Assembly: GCA_977006965.1 (NCBI GenBank) | Contig: OZ345369.1 | Location: 744,001-808,000 of the forward strand | DNA length: 64,000 nt | Source: Phymatolithon calcareum | Taxonomy: Eukaryota > Rhodophyta > Florideophyceae > Hapalidiales | Direction: 5' to 3' | Shown: positions 1 to 10,735 of the stretch, one piece after another | Layout of the letters: every line of letters begins with the position of its first letter | Numbering within the stretch: position 1 is the first letter of the stretch | Made by a program: the position numbers and the translations under genes | The notes under the pieces: model-generated | Seen by the model: the letters and a program-made list of their open reading frames with translations, nothing else | What the model was told of the DNA's origin: nothing | The model's database searches: none

Positions 1-1578
1 AGAAGGGCCCGATTCCAAAAGCGCCATGTCTCGGCATGTGCGCGATGGGGCCGAATTTGTAGCTGGTCCTTTCGAGATTGTGTCAATTCTGGGCCATGAA
101 TAGCCTCCAATTCAGATTGGTGAAATTCGACCCTTCGCAATGTAAGGAGTTTGCTCTCACCTTCAGACATTGCTACAGTCTGTGAAGAATTTCTTGACCT
201 GGAGAGTTGAGATATCTTTGCAACTATCAATCAGTATTGCAAGGTGAAGATGTCAATGCCTTTAGCTAAATAGGATCCTTCCGTCTTCAATATCTGAGAC
301 AGGAATTTTCGGAGTCCGAGGCGATCCCCCGCCTTTTTAATCCGAGAAAAACTTGAGCAAGCATTCGGGCTCGCGAATGCAAGCGGGGTCATACCGCTGT
401 CTCTTACATCTAGAACCCAAGTAATGCCTCAAATGTTGCGTATATTCTGGTCGTCCTCATGGATTTGCGGGCCCCAGGGCCATATTGATACCCTCGCGTC
501 GAATATCTAGAACGAACGAGCGGTAGAGCGAGCATAAAAGTGTTTTCATCCCGTTTGGTAGAGTAACGTGGAGCGTTAATCTAAGAAGAAGAGAATTTAA
601 AAGTTTTATGTTCCCAGTTGCGAGACTAAGTTTGCAGTGCAAAGCAGCAGCGAAGAGTATCTCCTTTCCTTCTCTTTTGCATAATAGAGTCTCTTTCGGA
701 GAACGTCTCTGGGTTTGTTGACGGAGACAGAATTGCCTTGTTCGAGCAGAGTATTCCTTCTCGAAATCATATTGGAAACAGTCTGGTTTTTTTGAAAATT
801 CTCAATTGCACGGTGATCTCACTGATCGCACTTGAATATCCATTTCAAAAAAATTAGATAAACGGCCTTTCCGGCACTCATTCCCGGGGTAAGCGACACG
901 CTTGAGGTAGCATTTGCAGCTTCGCATTCGTCTGTCATGCTTTAAACACTGAGCATAGGATACTTCCTAGATCAGGACCACTGTGAAACGGTAGAGATGC
1001 AACACTGTACGCATGCTGAAAAAGTATGCTAGCACGCAGGTTAGTCGCACAACGGACAATTGCTGATAATTCGTGATATCGGAGACAACTACCCACACTT
1101 AGCGATAACGGACACTTACCAACACTTAGCGAACACACCGTTCAATAGCGCTAGCATAGTACATAAGACCAGAGACACTCCTACAGAGATAGCTATCCAA
1201 GTCAAGTTTACCGTGTCAATACACTTTACGATCCATCGATCAAAGTCCTTCATCTGGGCTCTGAACCCCGAGATTAACCGAACAGGACTATTCTGTGTGC
1301 GCCCCAGAATATTTCCGAATGGCAATCTCTTTGTTTCCACATCACACGTCGTGAGCGTCGTGGATTCCGGATACAAGAGTCGCGAGAGCCCCTATCATCA
1401 TCACAGCTCGTTGTAGCCTCGAATACCAATTTCAACCACCGCGCATTGTGTCGATTAAAATTCGAATTCTTACCACACTAAAGACAAGAATATTACCAAC
1501 ATCTCTGCTGATGCACTTGTTGGCAAGTGTACGAAAGCTCAAGTTACTCATTTTGAAAAGAATTCAACCAACATTCGT
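1..1578. other. Intergenic, no convincing gene
   Basis: No gene is supported here. The only frame of note is on the minus strand at 1116-1376. It ends in a strongly hydrophobic stretch that could be a membrane helix near its C-terminus. It has no ATG before residue 41 and opens just after a stop codon, so it could at most be a terminal exon. It overlaps an open frame on the other strand, and I do not call it a gene. Confidence 0.5.
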
Positions 1579-4485
1579 TCACGAAAAGTTCTCAACTCGA
1601 ACAGAAATTTTCACGTTGCAGCCGTAAGCCGCGGGGCCGGAAACTTCATTTGTTGACTCTGCCCAGCTTCTCATGTCGAATTCGGGCTCCGAGGCACCCG
1701 CTCCGCACGTGATTGATCCGTTCCTGCCGAAGGCGCCCGGACTGAGCCTGCTACCACGGGTCCCCTCATCATATCTACGGTCTAATGCGTTCTTGATGCT
1801 CTTCTGCATAGCGTTCCTTGCTGATTCTTGGACAACACGTGCCATCGGATGCGGGCCACAAAAGAAGACTCCAATGACCGATCCGCTTTTGGTGTTCTCC
1901 ACCACATTGTTAAACACTGTGTCCCAATTCGGACGCTTGTAGGTTGTTTTTAGAGGCAACTCTGGATAATCTCCCATCCAATCTTCGAACACCTCTTCGC
2001 TCTGTGTAATGAATCTGTGGATACGGACCGCGCCGGAAAATGTGATTGGAAGAAGCTCATGCACAAGCCAAGCGTCATCTTCCACGGTACGAGCCACCCA
2101 TAAGAAATCAAGAGATTTTGTTCGTGAAATCTCGGATTTCATGAACTGTGCAAGAGCCACACGAGCACCAATTGTTCGTATTATACGCCATAGAAGAAAT
2201 ATGCTCAGCACCGGCCAGATGACGAGGACTGTCATCTTTGATACATGGAGAGTATGTTCTCCAACTTCTGCGAGACCGAGTATATGTAGAACCACGCATA
2301 ACAGAGCAAGCGGAGTCAGAATAAGAAGGTCAAAGCCGTTGCCAATGTTAACTTGAAAGAATGTCCACAATCCGTACTTGACAATTTCGGTCAGCACAGT
2401 GGCCAGAATTGGTAGAAACAGAACCAGGGAGAGGATGAGATCCAAAACGTTCAGCGCATTGTTTTTGTACACACTGAGTCCACTTTGCCGAAGGTAGAAA
2501 CCGTGTGTAACTCTTCCGATCCCGACCAGCGTGAATCTTGTTATCATTATCCAGAGAAGTACCCAGTTTAGAGTCACCGAATGCACGTATAGCAGTAGGC
2601 TATCCTGTAGTGTTGGCGCCAAGTATTCTTCCACCAGTTTCGGATCTTCAGAGACACCGTTAGTTTCATACTTCAAGCTCTCATCCCTACTTGGGCGATG
2701 ATCAGCATATCCCTCAGGTGCATAGTGCTTGCCGAATTGCTTGGACCGCATAGAGGGTGTCTGCTCTTCCTCGAACATGATTTTAGCCTCTAAAGCAGCT
2801 GCTGCTGCGAACTCGCTGTCTTCCACTTCATACTCCCCATCAATATCAAATCTTCTATCGTATCGGGACGGGGCTCTTCTATTGTCCTTTGTGCCCGACA
2901 AGCGGGGAGCAACATAGCGCGAAGGTCTGCGGTCTTTGCCCCGGACTGGAATCGGGGCGGTTGGGTCGCCCAGAGATACATTATAGTCTGGCGGTAAGTG
3001 TCTTGTAAATTCTTTCGACTTTGCGCGAAAATTCTTCCGCTTTGAGCCACCCGCTTGAACGTTCGATGATAGTGCCGAGCGCAATTTTCCCATCGCATGT
3101 GATTTTGGCCCGTCAAGGACCCGCGGGTCTTCGTGAGTTGGTCGGAAAAGCATCAACGTATCGAAAGTGCGCGGCTCTACTTCTCCACTTTCAAAGTCTT
3201 CTTGAAACCTAGAGTCTTGCTTGAGAGCGCTGTTGTCATGGCACTTGGATACAATATCTGGTAGGGCTTGCGAGTTTTGCATTGCACGCTGTGAGCTGCT
3301 GCGCCATCCCAAATCACTGGGAACCATAGCTGAGCGAATGCTAAAGTTGCGTTCGTACGCTGCATAGGCAGAGGATGCTGTTTGGTACCCGTAAGCAGTG
3401 TGGTTAATGATCCAGTTGTGCGCAAATTTCGTGATGGATGTGAAAGGAGTGGCACCGACACCGCCACTTATGAGTATGACGTGCTCAAATTGCCCGACGT
3501 GTTGAGCGGGAGCGCCAAACGGACCACGGACGTAAACGTCAACATTACTGTTACCAGGGACGTGTGTATTGACCATGCCATACAGTGCTTTGGTCCAATC
3601 TCCATCAGCCTTGATGAAGAACAGAAGCCGACTCTCATGCGGCGAGCTTGCAATGGAGAATGGATGCCATTGGAAGCGACTCAGCGCGGGGATGTTTAGG
3701 TAACAATATTGACCAGGGAGGTAAGAGAATGTGCGCGCTAGCTCTAGACGTACTATGCCCTTGCTTGACGTAGTTGCAGTGTGGCCTGGGATGACAACAG
3801 TTTTTCCCCGATTCCTGAATCGCCGCAAGATGACGTCGATGATGTAAATTACTAGAGGTCCCACTACCCACTTATAAGTGCTGAATTTTCCGTGGTTTGA
3901 TCCATGTAGGATCACAATGCCGAAGTAAAGCGAGAAACCAACAATATGAGTGATGTAAAAGGTCTCGTATGCAATCTTTTTGCGGACTCTTTTGAGCGTC
4001 GTCATGCGCATAGAGAGCACGACGAGGCAGAGAATCGTGCCTGTAACTGCAAGCGAGATGTGACCATGGATGCCCGACGTAGCGATATCGTTGACACCAT
4101 AATTGATGAGATGTGGTACAACGTGGAGCAAAGTGGCAAATGAAATTGTGATACCAATGAAAGCGTGAAAATTTGGCATCGCCTTATCAAATGGTAAAAT
4201 CATATTGAGCGGTGTGCGGCGAAGTACGGTCATGAAAACACGCGATGCGACGAGAATAACTAGCGCGGAGTTGAGGTTGAGCAGGGCACCACCGCCACGG
4301 GCAGATGAGACCACGATGCGCATTGCAGTAGAGCCAGAGAAGTGGTGCCATTCAGGAGTGGCACCAACTAGCAATAGGAAAACGTTGGCAAGGACATAAA
4401 GCAATCCAAATGTATACGCAAAGCCTTCGTGTTGGAGAATTGGCTCAATGCGAGTGAGGATGCGCGAAGCGCGCTGAGGAGGCAT
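1579..4485 (-). CDS. NADPH oxidase 1 (red algal NOX type)
   Basis: This 968-residue membrane flavocytochrome should pass electrons from NADPH through FAD and two haems to oxygen, making superoxide outside the cell. The haem-ligand histidine pairs H107/H121 and H180/H194 both have the family H-x13-H spacing. The FAD motif HPFSIASSPHE is at 274-284, GPFGAP at 321-326 and the nucleotide-binding ISGGVGATPF at about 339-348. A charged, low-complexity insert (about 360-620) and roughly four extra membrane helices (about 628-770) separate this from the rest of the NADPH site, which has LDFLWVART near 792 and CGPHPMA at 876-882. This split is the red algal form. No N-terminal EF-hands are present, unlike plant RBOH, so direct calcium control through such a domain is not expected. 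The ATG at 4483-4485 opens the frame and the gene has no visible intron. It is a diverged paralogue of the gene at 19955, with a shorter insert. Confidence 0.93.
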   Translation of the reverse strand: MPPQRASRILTRIEPILQHEGFAYTFGLLYVLANVFLLLVGATPEWHHFSGSTAMRIVVSSARGGGALLNLNSALVILVASRVFMTVLRRTPLNMILPFDKAMPNFHAFIGITISFATLLHVVPHLINYGVNDIATSGIHGHISLAVTGTILCLVVLSMRMTTLKRVRKKIAYETFYITHIVGFSLYFGIVILHGSNHGKFSTYKWVVGPLVIYIIDVILRRFRNRGKTVVIPGHTATTSSKGIVRLELARTFSYLPGQYCYLNIPALSRFQWHPFSIASSPHESRLLFFIKADGDWTKALYGMVNTHVPGNSNVDVYVRGPFGAPAQHVGQFEHVILISGGVGATPFTSITKFAHNWIINHTAYGYQTASSAYAAYERNFSIRSAMVPSDLGWRSSSQRAMQNSQALPDIVSKCHDNSALKQDSRFQEDFESGEVEPRTFDTLMLFRPTHEDPRVLDGPKSHAMGKLRSALSSNVQAGGSKRKNFRAKSKEFTRHLPPDYNVSLGDPTAPIPVRGKDRRPSRYVAPRLSGTKDNRRAPSRYDRRFDIDGEYEVEDSEFAAAAALEAKIMFEEEQTPSMRSKQFGKHYAPEGYADHRPSRDESLKYETNGVSEDPKLVEEYLAPTLQDSLLLYVHSVTLNWVLLWIMITRFTLVGIGRVTHGFYLRQSGLSVYKNNALNVLDLILSLVLFLPILATVLTEIVKYGLWTFFQVNIGNGFDLLILTPLALLCVVLHILGLAEVGEHTLHVSKMTVLVIWPVLSIFLLWRIIRTIGARVALAQFMKSEISRTKSLDFLWVARTVEDDAWLVHELLPITFSGAVRIHRFITQSEEVFEDWMGDYPELPLKTTYKRPNWDTVFNNVVENTKSGSVIGVFFCGPHPMARVVQESARNAMQKSIKNALDRRYDEGTRGSRLSPGAFGRNGSITCGAGASEPEFDMRSWAESTNEVSGPAAYGCNVKISVRVENFS

Positions 4486-6400
4486 TGTCTAGGCAACGGT
4501 CAGGCAGGGTTATGTCGGCTGGGGACATAAAGGGCAGTGCAGCTTTCAATTTGGGGAATTGAGGGACTTCAAGATAGTATAAGAATTAATGGGGAAGCCA
4601 AAAGCCATGGTGGAATTCGCAACTCTCCCATCAGGCCCATTGGCCAACGGCACGAGAGGAAGCTTAGAAACTGTCCAAAGTTCGTACAGAGATTGCTGCC
4701 GACCAGGTTGTCTATCCATTGCGCGCATAAATTCCCTGGGGCAAAATCCCTATTATATTTTTCCTAAAGATTGAGCGGGACAGAACTAAACGTGGATTAA
4801 TTAATATCTGTGTGAATAATGACTTGGAAAGTATTAGTACAATTTCAAGGAGCGCAGAAGAACGTTTATCAAACAATCGAAGCAGGGACGAAGACGAATG
4901 TCCCAAGCCTCGAAGAGCAAAGGCACACAATGAACCATGTGTAAAATACGGTTTGACCGCAGCACCGTTCGGCCGCACGACCATCCGTTTCAACGAGTGT
5001 CCTGGATATTGTCGTACCCAGCTCGAAGCCCGCAGTAACCGCCACAAGAGCCGGTCCAGCGGCGACCAGCACTGAACCTAAATCAAATGTCTCGGAAGAC
5101 ACCTAGCTCAGGATCATAGCATCTGCCAAGCAGTGAGCTCACGCATCTCAACGGCGAGAAACGAAGGTGCATCCGTGCAACATCCGCATCCGTCCGCTCG
5201 ACCGCATCGAGAAATCGTTTCTTTTGTTTCTCCCACCCTCCCATCCCCTTTGCGTTCTTGTAGATTGTTCAGGGAAGCGGAAGTCCAGGGTTTGACCAGG
5301 TCGAACTCTGGATGGAGCTCCTCTGATGCACTGGGTCAGGCCCATCAGCATTATAGGATGCGATTTCCTAGAGGGCTCCACTCGCCGACCACACATTACC
5401 GACACAGCTTTATTGCGTTCACTAAAGTTCTGAAGTTCTGGCACCTAGCGGAGATCGAGATAAGAGTCTAATGTTGCTCGGGAGCGACATGAAAGCATTG
5501 CGTCAAACGTATGCTTTGTTTTAAACTCCGACTTCGCGAGTGGAGACACCTCTTTTCCACAGAGAAATATATTCTTTCCGGAAAAATACCGAAAGGGCAT
5601 GAATCAAAAGCTCTCGACGTGCGCTCCTCGCCAATGTACTCCATTTTATTCTAAAAATCGTTTATAAGTGTAGTGACCATTTGAAAAGAGGCACTGCCAC
5701 CAGACCTTGCCATAATAGAACAAAAATATCATTGCAGAACCTTATTACGGGAAAGGAATTGTAGATCACGCAGTCGGGATTATCCTAGGTTTGCCTTGGA
5801 ATTTTCCGTTACTCGCAGGTGAAGCGTTGGGAGCTTTTAAAAAAATCCTTACTTATCGCCTTGGATTTTTCTTGGGTTTGATTTGAGGACTATGGCCGAT
5901 TTTAGAAGTATTCCTCAGACCAAAGAATGTTCCGGACGAGAAATATGAAGCCCCTGTCCTAAGTCCGTCTGCTGAGACGGGCAGATTACTTGACACAAGC
6001 GATCGGACTCTGTTTCTGAAGAAAAATACATGTTTCTTGTGCATTTGCATGAGCATGCTGATCTTCCCTCTAGTATTTTTCTCGGTAGTGAAGTCCACCG
6101 GATATGAACCACCTTCAAATCAGAACTTTACTCTCAGGCAGACCGTCTGCTGGCAGACATGCAAAACCTGTGCGTCACAGGAAGGAGCCAAGAGTGAAGT
6201 CAGGAATTTTTCCCCGCTACATTGCAGGGTTTTTTGAAATGACAAGAGCTGTGCTCCGGCCTCCCCAGGGGAGAAGAATATCGCCTTCTGGTAGTATGGT
6301 AGTACATTGATTCCGCCCTGTGTGGTGTGCCGCAACGCTCAAGAAAGCTGGGAGAGAAGACAGAAGGAAATGAAAGAAGGCAGAGAGATGATTAGCTACC
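4486..6400. other. Intergenic upstream of NADPH oxidase 1
   Basis: This holds the upstream region of the minus-strand NADPH oxidase gene and no supported gene. Part of it (about 4855-5225) is a diverged dispersed repeat, listed separately. Overlapping short frames on both strands have no recognisable protein features. Confidence 0.5.
4855..5225 (+). repeat. Diverged dispersed repeat, copy 1
   Basis: This stretch aligns by eye, in the same orientation, with 52108-52480. Shared blocks include TTTATCAAAC near the start, the cagTTTGACC..CAGCACC block, GCCGCCAGTAACCGCCA-like sequence in the middle, and GTGCAACATCCGC followed by TCGAGCAATTG or TCGAGAAATCG at the end. The copies differ at many positions and carry small gaps, so the duplication is old. 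No intact coding frame is shared, so I treat it as a repeat of unknown type. Confidence 0.6.
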
Positions 6401-6594
6401 TTGAACGTCCTAAATGGTTTCCAACCCGGGCATCCCTTTGAAGGACGGCGAATGAAGATTGGCTGCGTAGCGATATGGATGTTAAGCTGGACCATGTTCT
6501 GCACCTTGTGCAGCTTGGACAGCTGTTGTGACATCAAGTACCACTCGTATCTGTTAAGGTCTACTAGAGCCGTAAGGATGCGGAGTTGTTCCAT
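6401..6594 (-). other. Possible exon next to the LTR insertion
   Basis: On the minus strand an ATG at 6592-6594 opens about 65 codons of unbiased, protein-like sequence, starting MEQLRILTALVDLNRYEWY. They end at AAG followed by GTAGCT, a plausible splice donor. The LTR retrotransposon starts 20 bases upstream of this ATG. Joining across the target duplication puts a pyrimidine-rich CTTT repeat upstream of the frame, like an acceptor region. I do not recognise the protein, and the exon reading is inference. Confidence 0.25.
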
Positions 6595-6608
6595 CAGCTT
6601 CGAGAAGT

Positions 6609-6613
6609 CCCGC
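6609..6613. repeat. Target-site duplication CCCGC (left)
   Basis: CCCGC stands directly before the left LTR, and the same five bases follow the right LTR at 13304-13308. A 5-bp duplication is usual for LTR retrotransposon integration and fixes both element ends. Confidence 0.9.
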
Positions 6614-7182
6614 TGTAGTGGAATGAACCCCGGAGTCCTGGACTGTAAACAGGACGGGCTGCGCGGTAGAACTCAGAGTGGCAGAGCGAGCGCGTGTAGC
6701 CCCGGATAACGGATCTGGAACAAACAAACAAACAAACAAAAGAAGAGAGAAGTAGAACATATAGAAAGAGGGGAGTGAAAGGGATGCGCGATACGCGCGT
6801 AGATGAGATGGGCGAAGCAAACCCGAAGCGGCGATACCTTGGAACCCCCAGCTATGCGTAGGGAGTCAAGAGTTGAAGCCAAACATGCTTGCAAACGAAC
6901 AAACGAACAAATGAAGAGAGATATAACTAATAGAAAGAGGAGTAAATGGGATGCGCGATACGCGCGCAGATGAGATGGGCGAAGCAAACCCGAAACGGCG
7001 GCATCTTGGAACCCCCAGCTATGCGTAGGGAGTCAAGAGTTGAAGCCAAATATGCTTGTCCCCTTTACTGTCGACGGCCGCCACCATGCTATTTGTATGG
7101 CGGCTGGAACCCAGATAGGACATGTGTCCAAGAATATCATAAGCTATCTCACCGATTAAAACGTGGACCCCGCTCCACTACA
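6614..7182 (-). repeat. LTR (left; 3' LTR of the element)
   Basis: This is a 569-bp copy of the LTR, running TGTAGTGG to CACTACA. It contains an AAAC microsatellite (about 6718-6738) and two tandem copies of a unit of about 167 bp that share GATGCGCGATACGCGCG and the following hundred bases (near 6783 and 6950). The right LTR is 32 bp longer, mainly because its AAAC-rich run is longer. Confidence 0.93.
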
Positions 7183-7199
7183 CTGCCCCCTCCCCAAAA
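7183..7199 (-). other. Polypurine tract
   Basis: Read on the minus strand this is TTTTGGGGAGGGGGCAG, directly joined to the TGTAG start of the 3' LTR. A purine run in this position primes plus-strand DNA synthesis in LTR retroelements, and it fixes the coding strand as minus. Confidence 0.8.
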
Positions 7200-7312
7200 T
7201 CGCAGCGACCCGCAAGACACCCACGCCACGTCTGCGGTTCCCAACCGACCGTGTTTCCGAAAAACCCATCTGCGCTCCGCAAGCGCGCGACTCCCTCCGG
7301 TAAGTTTACGCA

Positions 7313-8224
7313 ATGATTTCTGGCGACGTGATGTGTGCATGGCGGGTGGTCATATGCGAACGGCCAAAGGTGTTGGCAGCGAACATGGGCGGCGAAATAC
7401 CCGTGTGGGTTGGACGGCCGGAGGAATGGCACGCGCGCGTATCCCGCCCGGTGATTGTCCGGGGCCGTGGCTGGGTGTGGAAGAGGCAGTTGCGGATGTG
7501 CCTCAACGCGCTGAGTCGGGGAGTATTGGTGCCGCGCGGGCTTCCTTCCGAAATCGCGAAGGCACTGAGCGATGACGAGGTGAATGCCATGCACCAGTTG
7601 GACGGTATCCTTCGCCGAGCGCATTTTGATCCCCAAGAGCGCCCGCCGGCGCTGCACCGCGATTTGCTTTTTGGGCCTCCGCTAATTTTTGCTGACAGGG
7701 AGACCGGTAACGACGAGGCACACACGGGGGAGTATCGTGACCGCCGGCAGCACAGTCATTCACGCAAGCGTGAGCATGTATAAGGCGTACAGTTTGGCCA
7801 CTTAATACCGGCCTGGGCGAAAAAGCTCGAAGTTATGGAGTCCCAACGCCTCAGCTTCTTGTTTCCGCGGGCCGGTTCCCGGCTTTCCAAGCTCGATGTA
7901 CCGATTGGGTTTGATGCTGAGTACCCGTTCACTGTGAGACATTTTGGGCTTTGCTTGGCCCGGGGCCAGCTCCCGTTGTGCGATGGCTCAGTCAGGCGCG
8001 CGAATCGCTTACGGCAACTTTTCTGGGAAATAGAGACCATTGTTTAGGACCGGGTTACCGGTGAGCGGACGCTGCCCTTGGTGAACCGCTTCGACGCGAA
8101 GGTGTCTCACAGCTGCGATGCTGTGCCATTCAACCCGATTACGTGGAGGGCTGATGTTGGCAGCGAGTTGCGGGTTCCTCTCAACCATGCTGGTGTACCA
8201 ATTCGCCCTCGGAGTTCCAGCAGG
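7313..8224 (+). pseudogene. Antisense open frame inside the LTR element
   Basis: One plus-strand reading frame stays open for about 300 codons from an ATG at 7313, broken only by TAA at 7781 and TAG at 8045. The segments look protein-like, with normal amino-acid mix and no low complexity. The first segment has 156 codons and ends in a basic, histidine-rich stretch (RRQHSHSRKREHV). I do not recognise the family. It runs against the gag-protease direction and occupies the place where reverse transcriptase and integrase should be. It could be a captured gene, an accessory antisense gene of this element family, or a chance frame in GC-rich DNA. Confidence 0.35.
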
Positions 8225-9429
8225 TGAGCATTGGTTCCTTCCGCGTTGTCCCGTTTTGGAAGGGGATCTGTCAGCGTATCGCGAACCATCCTGAGGGCAC
8301 TCAAAGTCGGTGCGAGACCCGCTGACAGGGTTGTCTGTGTGCGCGCAGCCAGATTACGGTCACCGCTCGCGTAAACGCCCCTATGCGTTTGACCCTCCGC
8401 GGAGTGATCGTGGCGATGGGCGACGCCGGGTGGCACCTCGAACCCCAAACAGGGAAATCCCTAGACTGGGACTTTCAGCGGAGGATTTGCTGAATATTGA
8501 TTAGAGTACCACCGGTATGGTAGAAAGAAGTAACGGCCGAGTGTGTGTTAGAAATCATGAGAGTAAAAAGGAAAGGTTCCCGATATCCTATTCTGTATAG
8601 CCTCTATGAAATCCCAAATTGCCATAAACTGCATTCTTCCTTCAGAAATGTTCCGGCATTTCTCCCTTCCTGGGTGGCACCAGCCTGTGTACCGCCATGC
8701 TGATCTGCAGACTGTACCATATTATGAACCCATCGGCATCCTTATGGGATATGATAGACCCCTGGATGCCGTATCCGTGTCGCTCCCCATCCCAATGGGA
8801 ACACTTCATGGCTCGTTTCCAAGCCCGTGACTGCTCCCATATTTCTCGTAGCGATGAAAAGACCGAACGCCAGCTGCTCAAGACCAACGGCGGGTTCGAC
8901 GTTTGCGCGGAGGGTCGACGAAGGGGTGATCGGGGCCTAGGCGTGTGGTGGAACCCGGAGATAGGTCCGTACCAGCCAATCCACCCAAGTTCGTCGCGGG
9001 ATGGATTCGTGCGGTGCACGTAGAATCTGCATAGCTTCGGCAGCTTTTGATCGCGATACGACGTCTGTTTCTGATGAGGTGGGCGACACGGAAGGGATCG
9101 GACCGTCGAGTTTCCGCTCGGAAAGAGACTTGGAAGCAGCTCTGGTATGTACCCGCGGTAGGTTTTCCTCATCGACGTCGTCTGTGGCGTCCTAATGGTC
9201 CGCAGAAGAAGCCACGGCGGCCTCTCACGATATTGAGACGGCCCGAACCGGGGCATTTGAACTGTCACTACCAGATTCGGCCAGGTCTTCTGAGCCCGAG
9301 CCTACAGGACGACGCACAAATGGAGCAACCGCGATGCGGTCTAACGATACGACTTCAACGAATCCATCACGCATCATCTCGACGGTGCGGGACATTACCT
9401 TCAATACCTCATATGAGCCCTCCGCTCGC

Positions 9430-10735
9430 GATTAGAGTTTGTGCATACGTTTGATGCCGCCGTTGTCAACGTTCTTTGGAAGCTCACAGCTGACAAAAAC
9501 ATGCTCACCGACTTTCGGTTGGCGGAGAGCTGGCAGCCCAGTATGGCGTCTGTTCCCATCTTTCGCACAATAACAAATGATTACCAGGAAGATTGTGTAC
9601 CGACAACGACGGTTAGGTTCACGACTCCAAGCGTCTCAAGAGTGCGGTTTGATGCGCTCGAAAGTCGTGCGATTTCTTGACTATTGTCAATCCGTGCAAG
9701 ATCTTCCGCCCGCAAGAAGCTTTTCTTGATTAGGTTTAGACCGGCTCCGGTGTCTAGGACAGTCATCACCGGGCTCGCGTTGTCCTTCGTCGCCCCAATG
9801 CTTGCAAAAATGTTGTAATTGAAGGTGGAGAGATGAAAGACGGGGTTTAGACCCGACCGATACTCGGTGGAAGAAATAGTCGACGGTAACCACAATGGTC
9901 GCTTTTTCCGATCCTCGAGGATCGGTACTTCTCCAAGCGAATTGTTATTCTAATTTTTGGCGTGAACGCTTGTCAGGTGGAATCGGTGTGCGAGATTTCG
10001 GGACCCAGTGCCGAAAATTATTTGCACTGCCCCAGCTCAGTTTCTCGCCGGGCGCTTCATGATCTGAGGTACGAACGGATGTGATTCGGCCCCTTTTCGA
10101 AGGCGTCGGTGCCTTTAAGTCATCCAGGCCGGCTTTTCCATGCAGGATCTGGCGATGGAATTGACCACCCACTGCTTTCTAGTGCTGCCCTGGCGGCGGT
10201 AGTGGCTGGCCATAGCGCTGCAGCCAAATTTGTTGGTCTATGGTCAAGGCATTGTAATTTGCGTTGACCCAAGATACCCAGGTTGGGTCCTGAGTTCTGC
10301 GGGCTGAGTGGGGGCAGTTCGGTTTTCGGTGTCTCAACAAGAACCAAAGAAAGCAAATATCGTTGGGCCGGTCTCGAAATGCCATCCGACCAGGGGGGCC
10401 GTGTGCTGATGGAACGTTGCGACGAGGGCTTGGAGTCTGAGGACGGTTTTGGTATTGGGCCGCTCGAGGTGCTGTATTGATTAACGGCTGTGGTGGGACG
10501 ATGTAGCTGGTGGGATCGGGCGCATCAGGCGCCGTTGTACGTACTGGGCAGTAACACCGGAGGTGCCGGTTGAACATATGATGCGGGAGACCTATATCCT
10601 GAAGAGACCTCAGGAGTGTAATAGACCTCAGTTACTGCCGACATTGATGGCGTGCGCGTTGGAGGAGCATGGCCGTGCTCGACTAGCATGGCATTTGCAT
10701 ACCCAGCAGGTGTGCGTCTGTTTTCTTGGTGAGGG
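9430..10735 (-). pseudogene. Gag C-terminus and retropepsin, broken
   Basis: This follows gag on the minus strand in several frames. At about 10314-10355 there is a zinc-knuckle-like C-x2-W-x4-H-x4-C, in which the second cysteine of the CCHC motif is tryptophan. Further on, the aspartic protease shows TVLDTGAGLNLI, with the catalytic Asp codon at about 9752-9754. It is interrupted by TAA at 9581-9583 and then resumes in the same frame with SFVIVRKMGTDAILGCQ, the conserved second half of retropepsins. After the protease the same strand stays largely open to about 8650 as acidic, serine-rich sequence with a few stops and no reverse-transcriptase motif. This cannot make a working polyprotein. 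Confidence 0.8.

Noticed and set aside
1060-1416. Overlapping small frames on both strands as genes
   Set aside because: Neither has a domain; the minus one has no early ATG and only a possible membrane helix.
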